From Nitrospira sp. (lineage in GTDB: Bacteria; Nitrospirota; Nitrospiria; Nitrospirales; Nitrospiraceae): a stretch of 64,000 nt of DNA. The DNA lies in NCBI GenBank assembly GCA_030123605.1, contig CP126123.1:1116001-1180000 (forward strand), read 5' to 3'. The stretch's first letter is position 1, and each line of letters begins with the position of its first letter. Made by a program: the position numbers and the translations under genes. Under the pieces are notes generated by a model that had not been told where the DNA came from, made no database searches, and saw only the letters and a list, made by a program, of their open reading frames with translations. This document shows positions 1-8,153 of the stretch, piece by piece.

Positions 1-411
1 CATAACAAGCTCCACTGGACCGGCGGCCAATACCTGGGCCTGGGACCCAGTGCGCAATCCTATGTCGGGAGCCGCCGCTTCGGAAATGTGAGCGATCTGA
101 TCGCCTACAACAGATCCCTGCGGGACGGCACCCTTCCGGTGGCGGAATCCGAACAACTCACGAGGCTTGAGGACAGCTGCGAACGGCTGGTCTTCGGTCT
201 GCGCATGACCGAAGGGATCTCACTTCAGGACAAGGAACTCTTGACACTCCCGCGGCTCAGCGACACGATCCATGAGTTGATCGTCGACGACCTCCTGGAA
301 CGACAGGGTGAACGCATCCGTCTGACCACACGAGGCCGGCGATACGCGGACAGCGTCGCCGTCACCCTGCTGACAAGCCTGGACCAGCCTGATAGGGTGC
401 CCTCCCCTTGA
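1..411 (+). CDS. hemW: HemW-type radical SAM coproporphyrinogen oxidase-like protein, C-terminal part (5' partial)
   Basis: The reading frame is open from base 1 to the TGA at 409-411, so the gene begins outside the window. The visible start HNKLHWTGGQYLGLGPSAQS is the conserved strand after the radical SAM core of HemN/HemW proteins. It is followed by the YNRSL segment and the C-terminal winged-helix HemN_C region, including GLRMTEGI and a DDLLERQG...LTTRGRRYAD stretch. HemW is a heme-binding relative of oxygen-independent coproporphyrinogen III dehydrogenase; true HemN has a longer N-terminus that cannot be checked here. The family call is firm; HemW rather than HemN rests on the C-terminal pattern. 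Confidence 0.85.
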   Translation, partial: HNKLHWTGGQYLGLGPSAQSYVGSRRFGNVSDLIAYNRSLRDGTLPVAESEQLTRLEDSCERLVFGLRMTEGISLQDKELLTLPRLSDTIHELIVDDLLERQGERIRLTTRGRRYADSVAVTLLTSLDQPDRVPSP

Positions 412-463
412 CTTCCAAGTCCGGCACAGTGAAAAGTAAGAGAGCCGCAAGGAGGAATGCCCG

Positions 464-661
464 ATGCCTGTCAACATGGACCCCAACAAACGTCGCCGAC
501 GACAGCCGATCGAACAGGTCGCGGCGGCGGACGAACAAGAATCCGTTCAATCGAAACAATTCGGAGAAGACACCGACGCGGATCGCGAGAAGGCCATTGC
601 GGACGCCGAATTGAAGAATCTTTGGGATGCGACCGAAGTCATCGACATGGACAACTGGTAG
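464..661 (+). CDS. Small acidic conserved hypothetical protein (65 aa)
   Basis: This short gene starts at ATG 464 behind a strong ribosome site (AAGGAGGAATGCCCG). It lies 52 bases after hemW. The product is highly charged, with a basic patch (NKRRRRQ) near the N-terminus and an acidic, Asp/Glu-rich remainder ending IDMDNW. No signal peptide, membrane segment or cysteine pair is visible. The family is not recognised. The strong Shine-Dalgarno sequence and the position directly behind hemW make it more credible than the overlapping frames. Confidence 0.6.
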   Translation: MPVNMDPNKRRRRQPIEQVAAADEQESVQSKQFGEDTDADREKAIADAELKNLWDATEVIDMDNW

Positions 662-756
662 GCAGAACCGTCAGGAACAGGATGCCGTCCTTTCTGTTTG
701 AGTTCACCTTTACGGCGCGACAACCCGCTTCTGCCCCGTGACAATCACAACGATCG

Positions 757-1467
757 ATGGATGCCCCTCTCTCTCCTGGCGCCCTGTTTTACCCCTTTCA
801 CCTCTGCACCCCCTCCACGCTGGAACTGTTGCTGGAACGTTATCGCACGATCCATTTTCGTGACTACATGGCGCTCCGCCTCACGTCATTGGCCGGAACC
901 ACGGCCTATCAAGACCGCATGGGGGACGACCACCCGACCCTCGTGATGAGCGGTCGCCTCGTGCAAGGGTACAATGTCAGCGGTCCGCTGGACCCTGCCG
1001 CCGTCGTCGCAGTCGATCAGGACCTTGCCGATCCCCACTGGCGCGGCCTGTTTCATGAGGCCATCCGAAATGATCGGCGATTTCAACGCGGGCTCTTCGA
1101 TCTCACCCATGCCATGCGGATCGGGCCAGCTCTCGTGCCTGGCCCGGCCGCCTTGCTTCGTCTTGTAGAACCACAACGCGCCACCCTGCCCTATAACTTC
1201 ACCCTGGTGCAGAGCCTCTCCAAACCGACCCCCACGCTGGACGAAGCCTATCTGTTCGAATACGGTCTGGCGCTGGTAAAAACCGCCGCCGCGCAGGTGT
1301 ATACCATCCGTCTTGCCCAGGCAGGGCATCTCACGGCTGTGACCGACTCCTACCCCCACCATGCACTGTTGGGCCGTACCCTGGCGCGCGAAGGACTCGA
1401 CCTCGCCAACGAGTGGGTCGGCAATTCGACGGAGCGGCAGTCTCCGCACATCCAATTGTCGTCTTGA
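757..1467 (+). CDS. Conserved hypothetical protein (236 aa)
   Basis: The frame reads as a soluble globular protein with no signal peptide or membrane helix. It contains evenly spread hydrophobic segments such as TLELLLERYRTIHFRDYMAL near the N-terminus and AYLFEYGLALVKTAAAQVYT around residues 165-185. The family is not recognised and no catalytic motif stands out. The start at 757 has only a weak ribosome site. The frame is chosen because its amino-acid composition is protein-like, whereas the antisense frame is Arg/Gly-rich. It lies between the small acidic protein and the ClpS-like gene on the same strand. Confidence 0.65.
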   Translation: MDAPLSPGALFYPFHLCTPSTLELLLERYRTIHFRDYMALRLTSLAGTTAYQDRMGDDHPTLVMSGRLVQGYNVSGPLDPAAVVAVDQDLADPHWRGLFHEAIRNDRRFQRGLFDLTHAMRIGPALVPGPAALLRLVEPQRATLPYNFTLVQSLSKPTPTLDEAYLFEYGLALVKTAAAQVYTIRLAQAGHLTAVTDSYPHHALLGRTLAREGLDLANEWVGNSTERQSPHIQLSS

Positions 1468-1557
1468 AATCGAAGAGTACCCCTGCCGGCATTTCCGCCT
1501 CCGGTTGCGCAGGGCCCCATGACTCCTGTTACACTCTTTTCCTGACGAGATTACTCC

Positions 1558-1851
1558 ATGAGCACCGCCGTCCCTGTCATAACCCCGGAAGCCCTCGAAA
1601 CGAGCGATGTGGGGACAGGCGACGACCTGGAAGCGCGGGTTATCGTGTTCAATTGCGACTGCCATACGTACCAGCAGGTCATCGCCCTGTTCTGCAAATT
1701 CATTCCGGGGATGAACTCATCCCGCGCATTCGAACTGGCATGGCGCATCGACCATGAGGGACAGGCGACGGTCTATACGGGAGCCCGGAAGCTGGCGGAG
1801 GAGATCGGAAAGAAGCTGGCGGGAGGAGGCTTGCGCGTCGGCGTGCAGTAG
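1558..1851 (+). CDS. ClpS-like N-end rule adaptor, divergent
   Basis: The 97-residue product resembles the ClpS adaptor fold. There is a disordered N-terminus of about 25 residues, then ARVIVFNCDCHTYQQVIALF, which matches the VILVNDDYTPMEFV strand-helix of ClpS, then a helix with FELAWRIDHEGQATVY matching the LAVHYQGKAICG region. ClpS binds N-degron substrates and docks on ClpA or ClpC unfoldases. Several substrate-pocket residues differ: the Asn-Asp-Asp turn reads Asn-Cys-Asp, and the pocket His is displaced by one position. Substrate choice may therefore differ from that of classical ClpS. No clp gene lies nearby. Fold assignment is probable; function is inferred. Confidence 0.7.
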   Translation: MSTAVPVITPEALETSDVGTGDDLEARVIVFNCDCHTYQQVIALFCKFIPGMNSSRAFELAWRIDHEGQATVYTGARKLAEEIGKKLAGGGLRVGVQ

Positions 1852-1902
1852 ACGCCCTACAGCAGGGAGGTCTGCGTCGAGCCTGGCCGGCGCAGACGAA
1901 TC

Positions 1903-2247
1903 TTATTTCGTCCGTTTTTTCGGAGCCTTCGCTTTTGTGGAATTGGATTTAGCGGCCGACATGGCAGAAACAGCGGCAACTTTCTGGCTGCCTTTTCGGC
2001 TGCCATGGACAGCCTTTTGAGGTTTCGCCGATTTAGCAGCGGCTTGCGCCTTTTGTTCCTGCGCTGCCGCCGCCTTGTAATAGGACTTGTTGAGCTTGCT
2101 GAGCATCTCGCCGTTCAACACACGCACCTGATACAGTTCGAACAACTTGCTGATGGCCTTGGGGTCGCCCTTGCGAGCAAGGCCCAGAAGCCGCCGTCGT
2201 TGATTCATTTCTTCTTCTTCTGTGTGAGACGCTGCCCGCCGCTCCAT
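1903..2247 (-). CDS. Small basic hypothetical protein with Lys/Ala-rich tail
   Basis: The start is placed at ATG 2247 because GAAAGGAGCGCT lies directly upstream; an in-frame start 30 bases earlier has no ribosome site. The 114-residue product begins MERRAASHTEEEEMN and then has a short predicted helical part (RRLLGLARKGDPKAISKLFE). The second half is very rich in Lys, Ala and Ser and ends KAPKKRTK. Such tails are typical of nucleic-acid-binding or histone-H1-like bacterial proteins, but no defined domain is seen. It is convergent with the ClpS-like gene. Confidence 0.6.
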   Translation of the reverse strand: MERRAASHTEEEEMNQRRRLLGLARKGDPKAISKLFELYQVRVLNGEMLSKLNKSYYKAAAAQEQKAQAAAKSAKPQKAVHGSRKGSQKVAAVSAMSAAKSNSTKAKAPKKRTK

Positions 2248-2503
2248 AGCGCTCCTTTCACCGATGCCCAAGACCACTGCAAATTGCCGGACGAAATGCC
2301 TCGTAGTCTACCAGACTCGAGAGGGGCTATACCACATAAATAAAGCCCGGACAACGAAATATATGATGCCTCCTTCACGGACCACGAGTCGGCTGTTCTT
2401 GCTCCTCCCGTTCTCTCACCGCCCTCGTTCCCATTGTAGAACGGTCTTCTCGCCTCCTATAATGGCAGGACGATCCACAACACCGAATCAAAGGAGCGTA
2501 CCA

Positions 2504-3181
2504 ATGCATACCCCAGTCCAAACCGATACGGAACATACCGTGGCCGATGACCCCCAGGCCCGAGCCCTCCTCCAGCAGGCCTTTGAAAACACCGCCCGAT
2601 GGCAACCGGATTTTCGAGGGTTTTCAGCCGACCTCACGGTCAATACCGACGGTCGGCAGGTGCGCGGGACGGTCGTGGTCAAGGGGCCGCGAGAGGTGAC
2701 GGTCCAGTTGCCGGATGAAGGTATCCAGAAGTGGGCGCAGGAGCAGATCGGAATGATCGCCGTGCACCGCGCGCCGCGAAAATTCGAAGAATCGGACGGC
2801 AAACATCGCCTCACGCTGGGCGCCGACACCGACCATCCCTTCGGCCCACGATTGGACATTCACGGCGACGGCATGCAGTCCTTCTATCGGATCAAGGATG
2901 GTCGTATAACGCAGATCAATCGGAAAATGCCGCAGGTCGCCTTCACGATCAACGTGGAAGAAAGCGCCGTCACGCAGGAGCACAAACACCTGACCACGAA
3001 ATACACCGTGTATTATTTCGGTCCGCAGGATGGGAAACTCCGCAATGTCGAAAGCTTTACGGATACGCATGTACGGGTCGGCGGCTCCGATCTGCCTGCG
3101 ACAAGGCGTATTATTTCGTATGAAAACGGCGCAGTCCTCGTCCGCACCCTCACATTCCAGAATCACACGCTGTCGGCCTGA
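2504..3181 (+). CDS. DUF3386 family protein
   Basis: The start is set at ATG 2504 behind AAAGGAGCGTACCA; upstream in-frame codons are not protein-like. The 225-residue product begins with ARALLQQAFENTARWQPDF followed by FRGFSADLTV, the typical opening of DUF3386 proteins known mainly from cyanobacteria. It continues as a beta-rich domain (VRGTVVVKGPREVTVQL, later AFTINVEESAVTQEHKHL). No export signal is seen. The function of the family is unknown. Its stop overlaps the start of the next gene by one base, so the two are probably translated together. Confidence 0.8.
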   Translation: MHTPVQTDTEHTVADDPQARALLQQAFENTARWQPDFRGFSADLTVNTDGRQVRGTVVVKGPREVTVQLPDEGIQKWAQEQIGMIAVHRAPRKFEESDGKHRLTLGADTDHPFGPRLDIHGDGMQSFYRIKDGRITQINRKMPQVAFTINVEESAVTQEHKHLTTKYTVYYFGPQDGKLRNVESFTDTHVRVGGSDLPATRRIISYENGAVLVRTLTFQNHTLSA

Positions 3182-3612
3182 TGGACTTGCGCAAGGGGTT
3201 TCCGCGCAGCATGCGCGTCATGCTGGAAGGCCATGTGCACCTCGCGCGCATGATCGACAAGTGCCGCGCCGTGCTGGCGGGAACCGAGGGCGAATACATC
3301 TATCCCTGTCCGATGGACGAGCGGCTCATGGACTTCGCCGGCATCACGGCCGAGCAATTCACCGCGACGGTGCAAGACCACGCCTCCGATGCAGGCGTGG
3401 CCGAATGGTTCCGCCGAACCGCCACGCTCCACAGCCATGATGAATTGGATGGGTGGAACCGGATGATGTTGAATCGCGGCCCCAGCACGCCGGAGAAACA
3501 GGCCTCGTTCAACAGATACCGGGATGCCGTTGATCCCTCCCGCACCGACCTCACCAGCTGGGCCGATCTGCAGGATCTGGAAGAAGGACGGACCGTGCCG
3601 CGCAGAGGATGA
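3181..3612 (+). CDS. DUF5069 family protein
   Basis: The 143-residue product matches the DUF5069 pattern: DLRKGFPRSMRVMLEGHVHL, then ARMIDKCRAVLAGTEGEY, then CPMDERLMDFAGI near residues 43-55. The domain is small, soluble and of unknown function, found in many environmental bacteria. The ATG at 3181 shares one base with the TGA of the DUF3386 gene, which indicates translational coupling. The C-terminal 40 residues (PSRTDLTSWADLQDLEEG) are hydrophilic. Confidence 0.8.
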   Translation: MDLRKGFPRSMRVMLEGHVHLARMIDKCRAVLAGTEGEYIYPCPMDERLMDFAGITAEQFTATVQDHASDAGVAEWFRRTATLHSHDELDGWNRMMLNRGPSTPEKQASFNRYRDAVDPSRTDLTSWADLQDLEEGRTVPRRG

Positions 3613-3796
3613 CTCTCGGCCCTGGCACGTTCGAGAGCATTGACTTGTCTCGAAGGCAAGCATAGGCTACTGCCTGTCGCCGTCGATCATTTTGATTCTT
3701 CCATGATGGGGGGCGATCTGCCGTCCCACAGGCTGGTTTCTTTCCAACACAATGTACCCTTGAGCGCGTTACCGAACCCTAAATTTTTTCTTTTTC

Positions 3797-4366
3797 ATGG
3801 TGAACCTGATGACGACATCAACCAAGGGCAACGACCCCCTACTCAAATCGGAACAGGCCTCCACAGGCAAAACCTCCCCCAAGAAAATCCTGATCGCGGT
3901 GGAGGATTCGGATGAGTCGATTCGTGCCGTCCAATATGTGGGATCACTGCTGCGGGAGACTCATGACGTAAGCGTAACGTTGTTTCATGTCTTGAACCCC
4001 ATGCCGCGCGAACTGATGGAACATGGCGGGTCCGAGAACCCGGAGGTTGAAAACCACCTGGGAGAACAGCTCCGAAAAGACCAGGAGGAATGGTTGCGGA
4101 CGGAGGGCGCCATTGAATACCCGATCCTGGTGAAAGCGCTGGAGCGCCTCGGACAGACCGGGTTCCCCATCGATCGTGTCACGCTCAAATTCGGGTATGA
4201 ACGCGATATCGCCGACACCATCGTAGATGAAGCCCGAGCGGGATCGTATGGCACCATCGTGGTGACTCGTCACGGACCGACAGGAAGCAAGCGACTCTTC
4301 GGCAGCAGCGTCACCGACCGCCTGTTGCGCGACCTGTCCGGAATCGCACTCTGGATCTTGGGATAA
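3797..4366 (+). CDS. Universal stress protein (UspA family)
   Basis: After a hydrophilic N-terminus of about 28 residues the protein has the Usp core: KKILIAVEDSDESIRAVQYV (first strand and helix), VTLFHVLNP, a middle helical segment and ADTIVDEARAGSYGTIVVTR. It ends with GSSVTDRLLRDLSGIALWIL. The glycine-rich ATP-binding segment is partly changed (RHGPTGSKRLFGSSV), but a G-x-G/S-type loop remains. Usp proteins are cytoplasmic and linked to stress and energy state. Starts at 3797 and 3809 are both possible; neither has a strong ribosome site. A decayed Usp gene lies 1.4 kb downstream on the other strand. Confidence 0.85.
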   Translation: MVNLMTTSTKGNDPLLKSEQASTGKTSPKKILIAVEDSDESIRAVQYVGSLLRETHDVSVTLFHVLNPMPRELMEHGGSENPEVENHLGEQLRKDQEEWLRTEGAIEYPILVKALERLGQTGFPIDRVTLKFGYERDIADTIVDEARAGSYGTIVVTRHGPTGSKRLFGSSVTDRLLRDLSGIALWILG

Positions 4367-4481
4367 GGGGGCGACGGCTGCCTATAGCAAAGACGCCGTG
4401 ATTCGCGTCGAGCGCGTGGCGGCGGAACGGTCCAGAACAAGGGTGACGACGCGATCGTTCCACCTAGGAAGGGAGGATGTT

Positions 4482-5258
4482 ATGGACTGCACAGGTTGTG
4501 CGACGGTACTCCCGCTTCGGGCTCGTTTTTGTCCCTCCTGCGGTATGCAGGTGAGGGTGATGGAGGAACTGCGATCCAGAGAGACTTTTCCATGGATTGC
4601 CGAACGCACAGGCACAAGCGACGGATCTACCCCTCCCTCGACCCAGGACCAGGAAGCCTTAAAGGCAAGACTGATCGACTGCTATGTGAAGTTTTCCATG
4701 TCCAAGGAGCTCTCCGAATGGCTGCAGGACCTCGGACTTCCTGCGACAGGAACGATGCAGGAGAAACTCGCCCGTCTGCGGCAACAAGCGGAGAGGCTCG
4801 TGCTGCCTGCCGAGAGTGTGTCACGCCAGACTATCTGGTACTTACACCAGTACGACGAGAATGTCCTGGTAGAGATTTGCCAACAGCTCGGCATCGACAA
4901 CAGCGGGACCAAGGATGACCTGCTCACCAGAATCTACCGTGTCGTAGGGACAAGCGAGGGCTGGCTTCAGCTTCAATCAGAGGAGGCGCGGCAACTGATC
5001 ATGGGTACGTTCCTGCCCATCATGAGCGCGATCGATCCCAAGCACGACTATGACCTCGACCTCTGGAACGACCTCGGAGCGTTCCTCACCAAACAAGACA
5101 CCCATCGACCACGCACCCACGGCCACGGCAGCGCGTTCATGGCGGTCCTGATTCCCGGTTTCCTGCAAGAAGCTCGTGGGGCGCTGCTCCAGGACGAACT
5201 CAACGATAGGGCCGCGGGATCCGGCTTGACCGCTGGGCCGAAGGCGTCAGGCCTGTGA
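4482..5258 (+). CDS. Zinc-ribbon protein with SAP-like segments
   Basis: The start is set at ATG 4482 behind GGGAGGATGTT; an earlier in-frame start at 4398 lacks a ribosome site. The protein opens with a zinc ribbon, MDCTGCATVLPL...FCPSCGMQ, made of two CxxC pairs. Around residues 75-165 there are two helix-loop-helix segments with a SAP-like look (LPATGTMQEKLARLRQQAE and LGIDNSGTKDDLLTRIYRVV). SAP motifs often bind nucleic acids. The C-terminal 90 residues are helical and unassigned. No membrane segment is seen. Function is not known. Confidence 0.7.
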   Translation: MDCTGCATVLPLRARFCPSCGMQVRVMEELRSRETFPWIAERTGTSDGSTPPSTQDQEALKARLIDCYVKFSMSKELSEWLQDLGLPATGTMQEKLARLRQQAERLVLPAESVSRQTIWYLHQYDENVLVEICQQLGIDNSGTKDDLLTRIYRVVGTSEGWLQLQSEEARQLIMGTFLPIMSAIDPKHDYDLDLWNDLGAFLTKQDTHRPRTHGHGSAFMAVLIPGFLQEARGALLQDELNDRAAGSGLTAGPKASGL

Positions 5259-5275
5259 TGGGGACCTGACCATCT

Positions 5276-5698
5276 TCATGAGCTGATGTATTGATTGAGG
5301 TAGGCGATCAAGTCCTCTTTTTCCTCCATCAGCAGCGTCACCATGTCACGGAGCGAAACGATACCGACGAACTCGTCCCCGTCGAAGACCAGGAGATAGC
5401 GACAGCGATTGTCCTTCATCAGGTTGAGGCAATAGTTGGCCGTGTCTTTCGGACTCACGGTGACCACGTCTTTGGTCATCACATCTTTGATCTTGACCCG
5501 CTCGGGATCCCGCTTCTTGCCGACCACCCGCATCATCAAATCCCGCTCGGTAAAGATGCCGGTGATTTTTGAGGCACTGGTAATGACCGTCGACCCGACG
5601 AACTCCTCGGCCATCAACGTCGAGGCATCGAGCACGGAGTGATTTTCGTCGATCATCACCACCCTGCGGACGATCTTTGAAGCAATATTCCAAGCCAT
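5276..5698 (-). CDS. CBS-domain pair protein
   Basis: The start is chosen at ATG 5698 because AAAAGGAGGCGACG precedes it. The 140-residue product is essentially two CBS motifs. The first covers VVMIDENHSVLDASTLMAEE to ITGIFTERDLMMRVV, and the second covers VMTKDVVTVSPKDTANYCLN to FVGIVSLRDMVTLLM. Both have the G-[IV]-[FV]-[ST]-x-R-D ending that contacts the ribose/phosphate of adenosine nucleotides. Stand-alone CBS proteins sense energy state or regulate partners. A broken universal stress gene lies immediately upstream, and that pairing is common. Confidence 0.9.
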   Translation of the reverse strand: MAWNIASKIVRRVVMIDENHSVLDASTLMAEEFVGSTVITSASKITGIFTERDLMMRVVGKKRDPERVKIKDVMTKDVVTVSPKDTANYCLNLMKDNRCRYLLVFDGDEFVGIVSLRDMVTLLMEEKEDLIAYLNQYISS

Positions 5699-5756
5699 CG
5701 TCGCCTCCTTTTCTATTGGATACATCAGGCGCCATCCGCCTCCTCGTGTACCTTCC

Positions 5757-6188
5757 TCATCGAATGACCAGGACCGGACAGGCCACCTTGTGCAAGACCG
5801 CGTGCGAGACGCTTCCCAAGATCAATTCTGCGAGCCGTCACGCTCCCGTGACCCGACCGCAACCAAGTCCGCTTGAGACGAATGGACGTTCTCCAGCACG
5901 ACCGGAGCCGAGTTCCCGACCTTACAGGCTCGCATGAGGGAGGAATGGACCGTTGAAGGGACTACGGTGCCGGTTTGCTGCAGCAGGCATTCTCCTGCCG
6001 CCACCATTCCCCTATCTGAGATCTTCAGCACTCCTGCGACCGAAGGGTTGTGCGAGCAACGGGTTTTCGAACGGACGGAGGTCCACCGCATAGCTGAGGG
6101 CCACCTCCTCGTGCGTGAAGAGGCTACAGACGACCTTGACGGCATGAAAGGACTGCTCGGATCAGTCGACGGTCACGACGGTACGCAT
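5757..6188 (-). pseudogene. Decayed universal stress protein gene
   Basis: Three pieces of one Usp gene are recognisable in different minus-strand frames. The first, from ATG 6188, reads MRTVVTVD, then a TGA where Trp is expected, then SEQSFHAVKVVCSLFTHEEV. A frame change near 6045 leads to GVLKISDRGMVAAGECLLQQ and ADLVAVGSRERDG. A second frame change near 5835 restores the classic ending LILGSVSHAVLHKVACPVLV followed by IR and TGA. One nonsense codon and two frameshifts make a working protein unlikely unless they are sequencing errors. It sits just upstream of the CBS gene, in the same orientation. Confidence 0.85.
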
Positions 6189-6458
6189 AACAGCTCACTT
6201 GAGGGAAAGGCTCGCCGGCCGTCGCTCCCCTGCTCGACAAAAACACCAGCCCACCGAGAGCGACCTCCGCACGCCACAGGACAAGTCATCATACTCCCAA
6301 CCGGATGATACCGGTCAAGCGCGGGACGGAAGCTCTTGCCGTCCGCTACCGTTCAAGACAGCGTTGATGGATGGTTGTGCGGTGAACATGACGGTCTTCA
6401 TTGATTGAACGACCTGAAGACTGCATGAAAACAGGACCGGCGCCATGTGGTGAGCAGG

Positions 6459-6815
6459 CTAATCGGCGTAGCGTAGATCACGACCATCGGCCAGCGAGAG
6501 GTAGGCTTCTCCCCACTGATGCGGACTCGTGAGATTCCACGGTTCATCGCACTGCACCGGCCTGAACCGTAGACCGTAGATTCCACCGTAAACCAGGTGG
6601 GCCAAGCCGGCCCCTGAGTCTTCAACCACCTGAGCATAGGCCTGACAGGCAGGCGCCTGTTCGTTGTCGCTCCAGCCCGTCACCCGGTACCACTCGCCGA
6701 CAGGATTCCGGTCATAGAGCCGCACCTGGACGACCGGTCGAGCCGGACCGACTTCCTTGAAGCGCGCAAACACACTGCTGTCGCAATTTTCGTTCGCTTC
6801 GACTTCCACGATCAT
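6459..6815 (-). CDS. Hypothetical protein (118 aa)
   Basis: The frame starts at ATG 6815 with a GAGAGG ribosome site 8 bases upstream. The protein begins MIVEVEANENCDSSVFARF, has a beta-strand-like segment (RPVVQVRLYDRNPVGEWYRV) and several aromatic residues, and ends LADGRDLRYAD. There is no signal peptide or membrane segment, and the family is not recognised. It stands alone: 270 bases separate it from the decayed Usp gene, and the next gene to the right is divergent. Confidence 0.6.
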   Translation of the reverse strand: MIVEVEANENCDSSVFARFKEVGPARPVVQVRLYDRNPVGEWYRVTGWSDNEQAPACQAYAQVVEDSGAGLAHLVYGGIYGLRFRPVQCDEPWNLTSPHQWGEAYLSLADGRDLRYAD

Positions 6816-7295
6816 AGGATGACCTCTCGGCTGACACAGATGTGTTGCTCAACCAGCCGGGGTGAACTGTATCCGGTCGGCGAGGTGAGGGCAATCGATT
6901 TCACCACACCACCAGGCGCGGGACCTCACCGCCATTTCCATGGAGCAACACAAATTCTAACGCAGAGTGGTGCGAAGAATCACAGAGGGTTATCGACACC
7001 ACCGGTTGAATTGAATGACCCAGAGATCCTTGAATCATTCGTAAAACCGTATCCGATCGGTTTCTCTCCTGTATCGATCCGGATACGATTATCTCGCAAC
7101 CTTTGTCTACTTGTATTGGGCTTGCCCTCTGATCCTCTCCACCATCTGCCTCATATCACAGAATTTCCTGATCGTTTTCCCTTCAATTCTGATCCGCATG
7201 GGGTCTATGCCCTGTACAGGGCATAGTACTCGCAGGAGAGTCCCTAGAGGCAACCTCGTCAGCTTGATGCCAACCAATCACAGGGAGGTGTAGAC
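6816..7295. other. Intergenic stretch with a perfect palindrome
   Basis: This 480-base divergent region holds no convincing gene. It is less GC-rich than its surroundings and contains a perfect 22-base palindrome at 7205-7226, listed separately. It should contain the promoters of the genes starting at 6815 (minus) and 7296 (plus), but no clear -35/-10 pair could be fixed by eye. Confidence 0.5.
7205..7226. promoter_or_regulatory. Perfect 22-bp palindrome, candidate operator
   Basis: Bases 7205-7226 form an uninterrupted inverted repeat centred on GTAC, with half site CTATGCCCTGT. It lies about 70 bases upstream of the ATG at 7296. The absence of a loop favours a dimeric-protein binding site rather than a terminator. 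The cognate regulator is unknown. Confidence 0.4.
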
Positions 7296-7892
7296 ATGGC
7301 TCTCGTTCAGCAGAATCTGGTACCTGGGACCGGTGACCAGCTCATCACACTCGACACCCAAACCAATCTCGAATGGCTCAATCTCACCGCAATGGCGAAC
7401 CTATCCTACTTGGAGGTGCTGGGCGGCGCCGGGGGCTACACCACCAGCTATGGCTTCCGCTACGCAACCGGCACCGAGATTGGCCTGTTGTGGCAACACG
7501 CCGGAATCACGAAATATGGCATCACGCAGATCGTGCCCTTTCCCCAGAGCAACCACGTAGCCATGGAAACGCTCATCCAATTGATGAACGGCATCTCACT
7601 GAATTCTTCCGTAACAAGCGGCTCAGTTCTCATCCAGACGCAAGGCATGATGAAGTTTCCGGGATCGGGAATCCCGACTCCCACCACACCCATGAAGGTG
7701 GCGCAATTGTGGCTCTTCAAGAATAATCCAGTCGGTTCCTACGCAGATACCAATCCGGCAGGAAATGCGGGAAGGCGAGCACCGGAAATCGGGTCCTATT
7801 TGGTACGGGACCGAGTCATGCCCGTCGGCTCATTGTTGCGTGGAAGGTCGGCAAAGAGTGCCACATCCCGCCGCGTAAGCAAGGGAAAATAA
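7296..7892 (+). CDS. Protein with the DTxTNLEWLNLT domain common in PEP-CTERM proteins, but without a sorting tail
   Basis: The start is ATG 7296 behind AGGGAGGTGTAGAC. Residues 10-70 (GTGDQLITLDTQTNLEWLNL, then SYGFRYATGTEIGLLWQHAG) resemble a domain seen in many exosortase-sorted PEP-CTERM proteins. It is about 198 residues long. Two usual features are missing: there is no N-terminal signal peptide, and the C-terminus is a basic tail (LLRGRSAKSATSRRVSKGK) rather than PEP plus a transmembrane helix and Arg cluster. It may be a cytoplasmic or truncated relative. A hairpin directly downstream is a likely terminator. Confidence 0.75.
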   Translation: MALVQQNLVPGTGDQLITLDTQTNLEWLNLTAMANLSYLEVLGGAGGYTTSYGFRYATGTEIGLLWQHAGITKYGITQIVPFPQSNHVAMETLIQLMNGISLNSSVTSGSVLIQTQGMMKFPGSGIPTPTTPMKVAQLWLFKNNPVGSYADTNPAGNAGRRAPEIGSYLVRDRVMPVGSLLRGRSAKSATSRRVSKGK

Positions 7893-7903
7893 CCGTTCAC
7901 CCC

Positions 7904-7940
7904 GGCTCCATGGTGCCGATACATTCGGTACCATGGAGCC
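7904..7940 (+). terminator. Hairpin downstream of the 7296-7892 gene
   Basis: A 16-base stem (GGCTCCATGGTGCCGA pairing with TCGGTACCATGGAGCC, one mismatch position) encloses a 5-base loop, 11 bases after the stop codon. No U-tract follows, so it could be a factor-assisted terminator or an mRNA-stabilising hairpin. Confidence 0.5.
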
Positions 7941-8085
7941 TGTGCCTTGATCATGATCATGAGGGAATGGGTCGAGAAACTACGGCGCAATGATGTCCAG
8001 CGATGAGGGGCCAACGTCACTATCTCAATGTGTTATTACAAGACTTGACCCCGTATCTGCCATTGTGTGCTCCCAAGCCAAATTT

Positions 8086-8105
8086 AAGGGGTCCGGCCCC
8101 TTTTA
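8086..8105 (-). terminator. Short hairpin between convergent transcripts
   Basis: AAGGGG and CCCCTTTT flank a 5-base loop, 49 bases beyond the stop of the minus-strand nuclease gene. The A-rich left side gives a U-containing end when read from the minus strand, and the right side does the same from the plus strand, so it may act in both directions. Confidence 0.4.
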
Positions 8106-8153
8106 TCCTCCTTTCATACCTGACCCCAACCACGGGCGCGGATGTTAGCCAGT

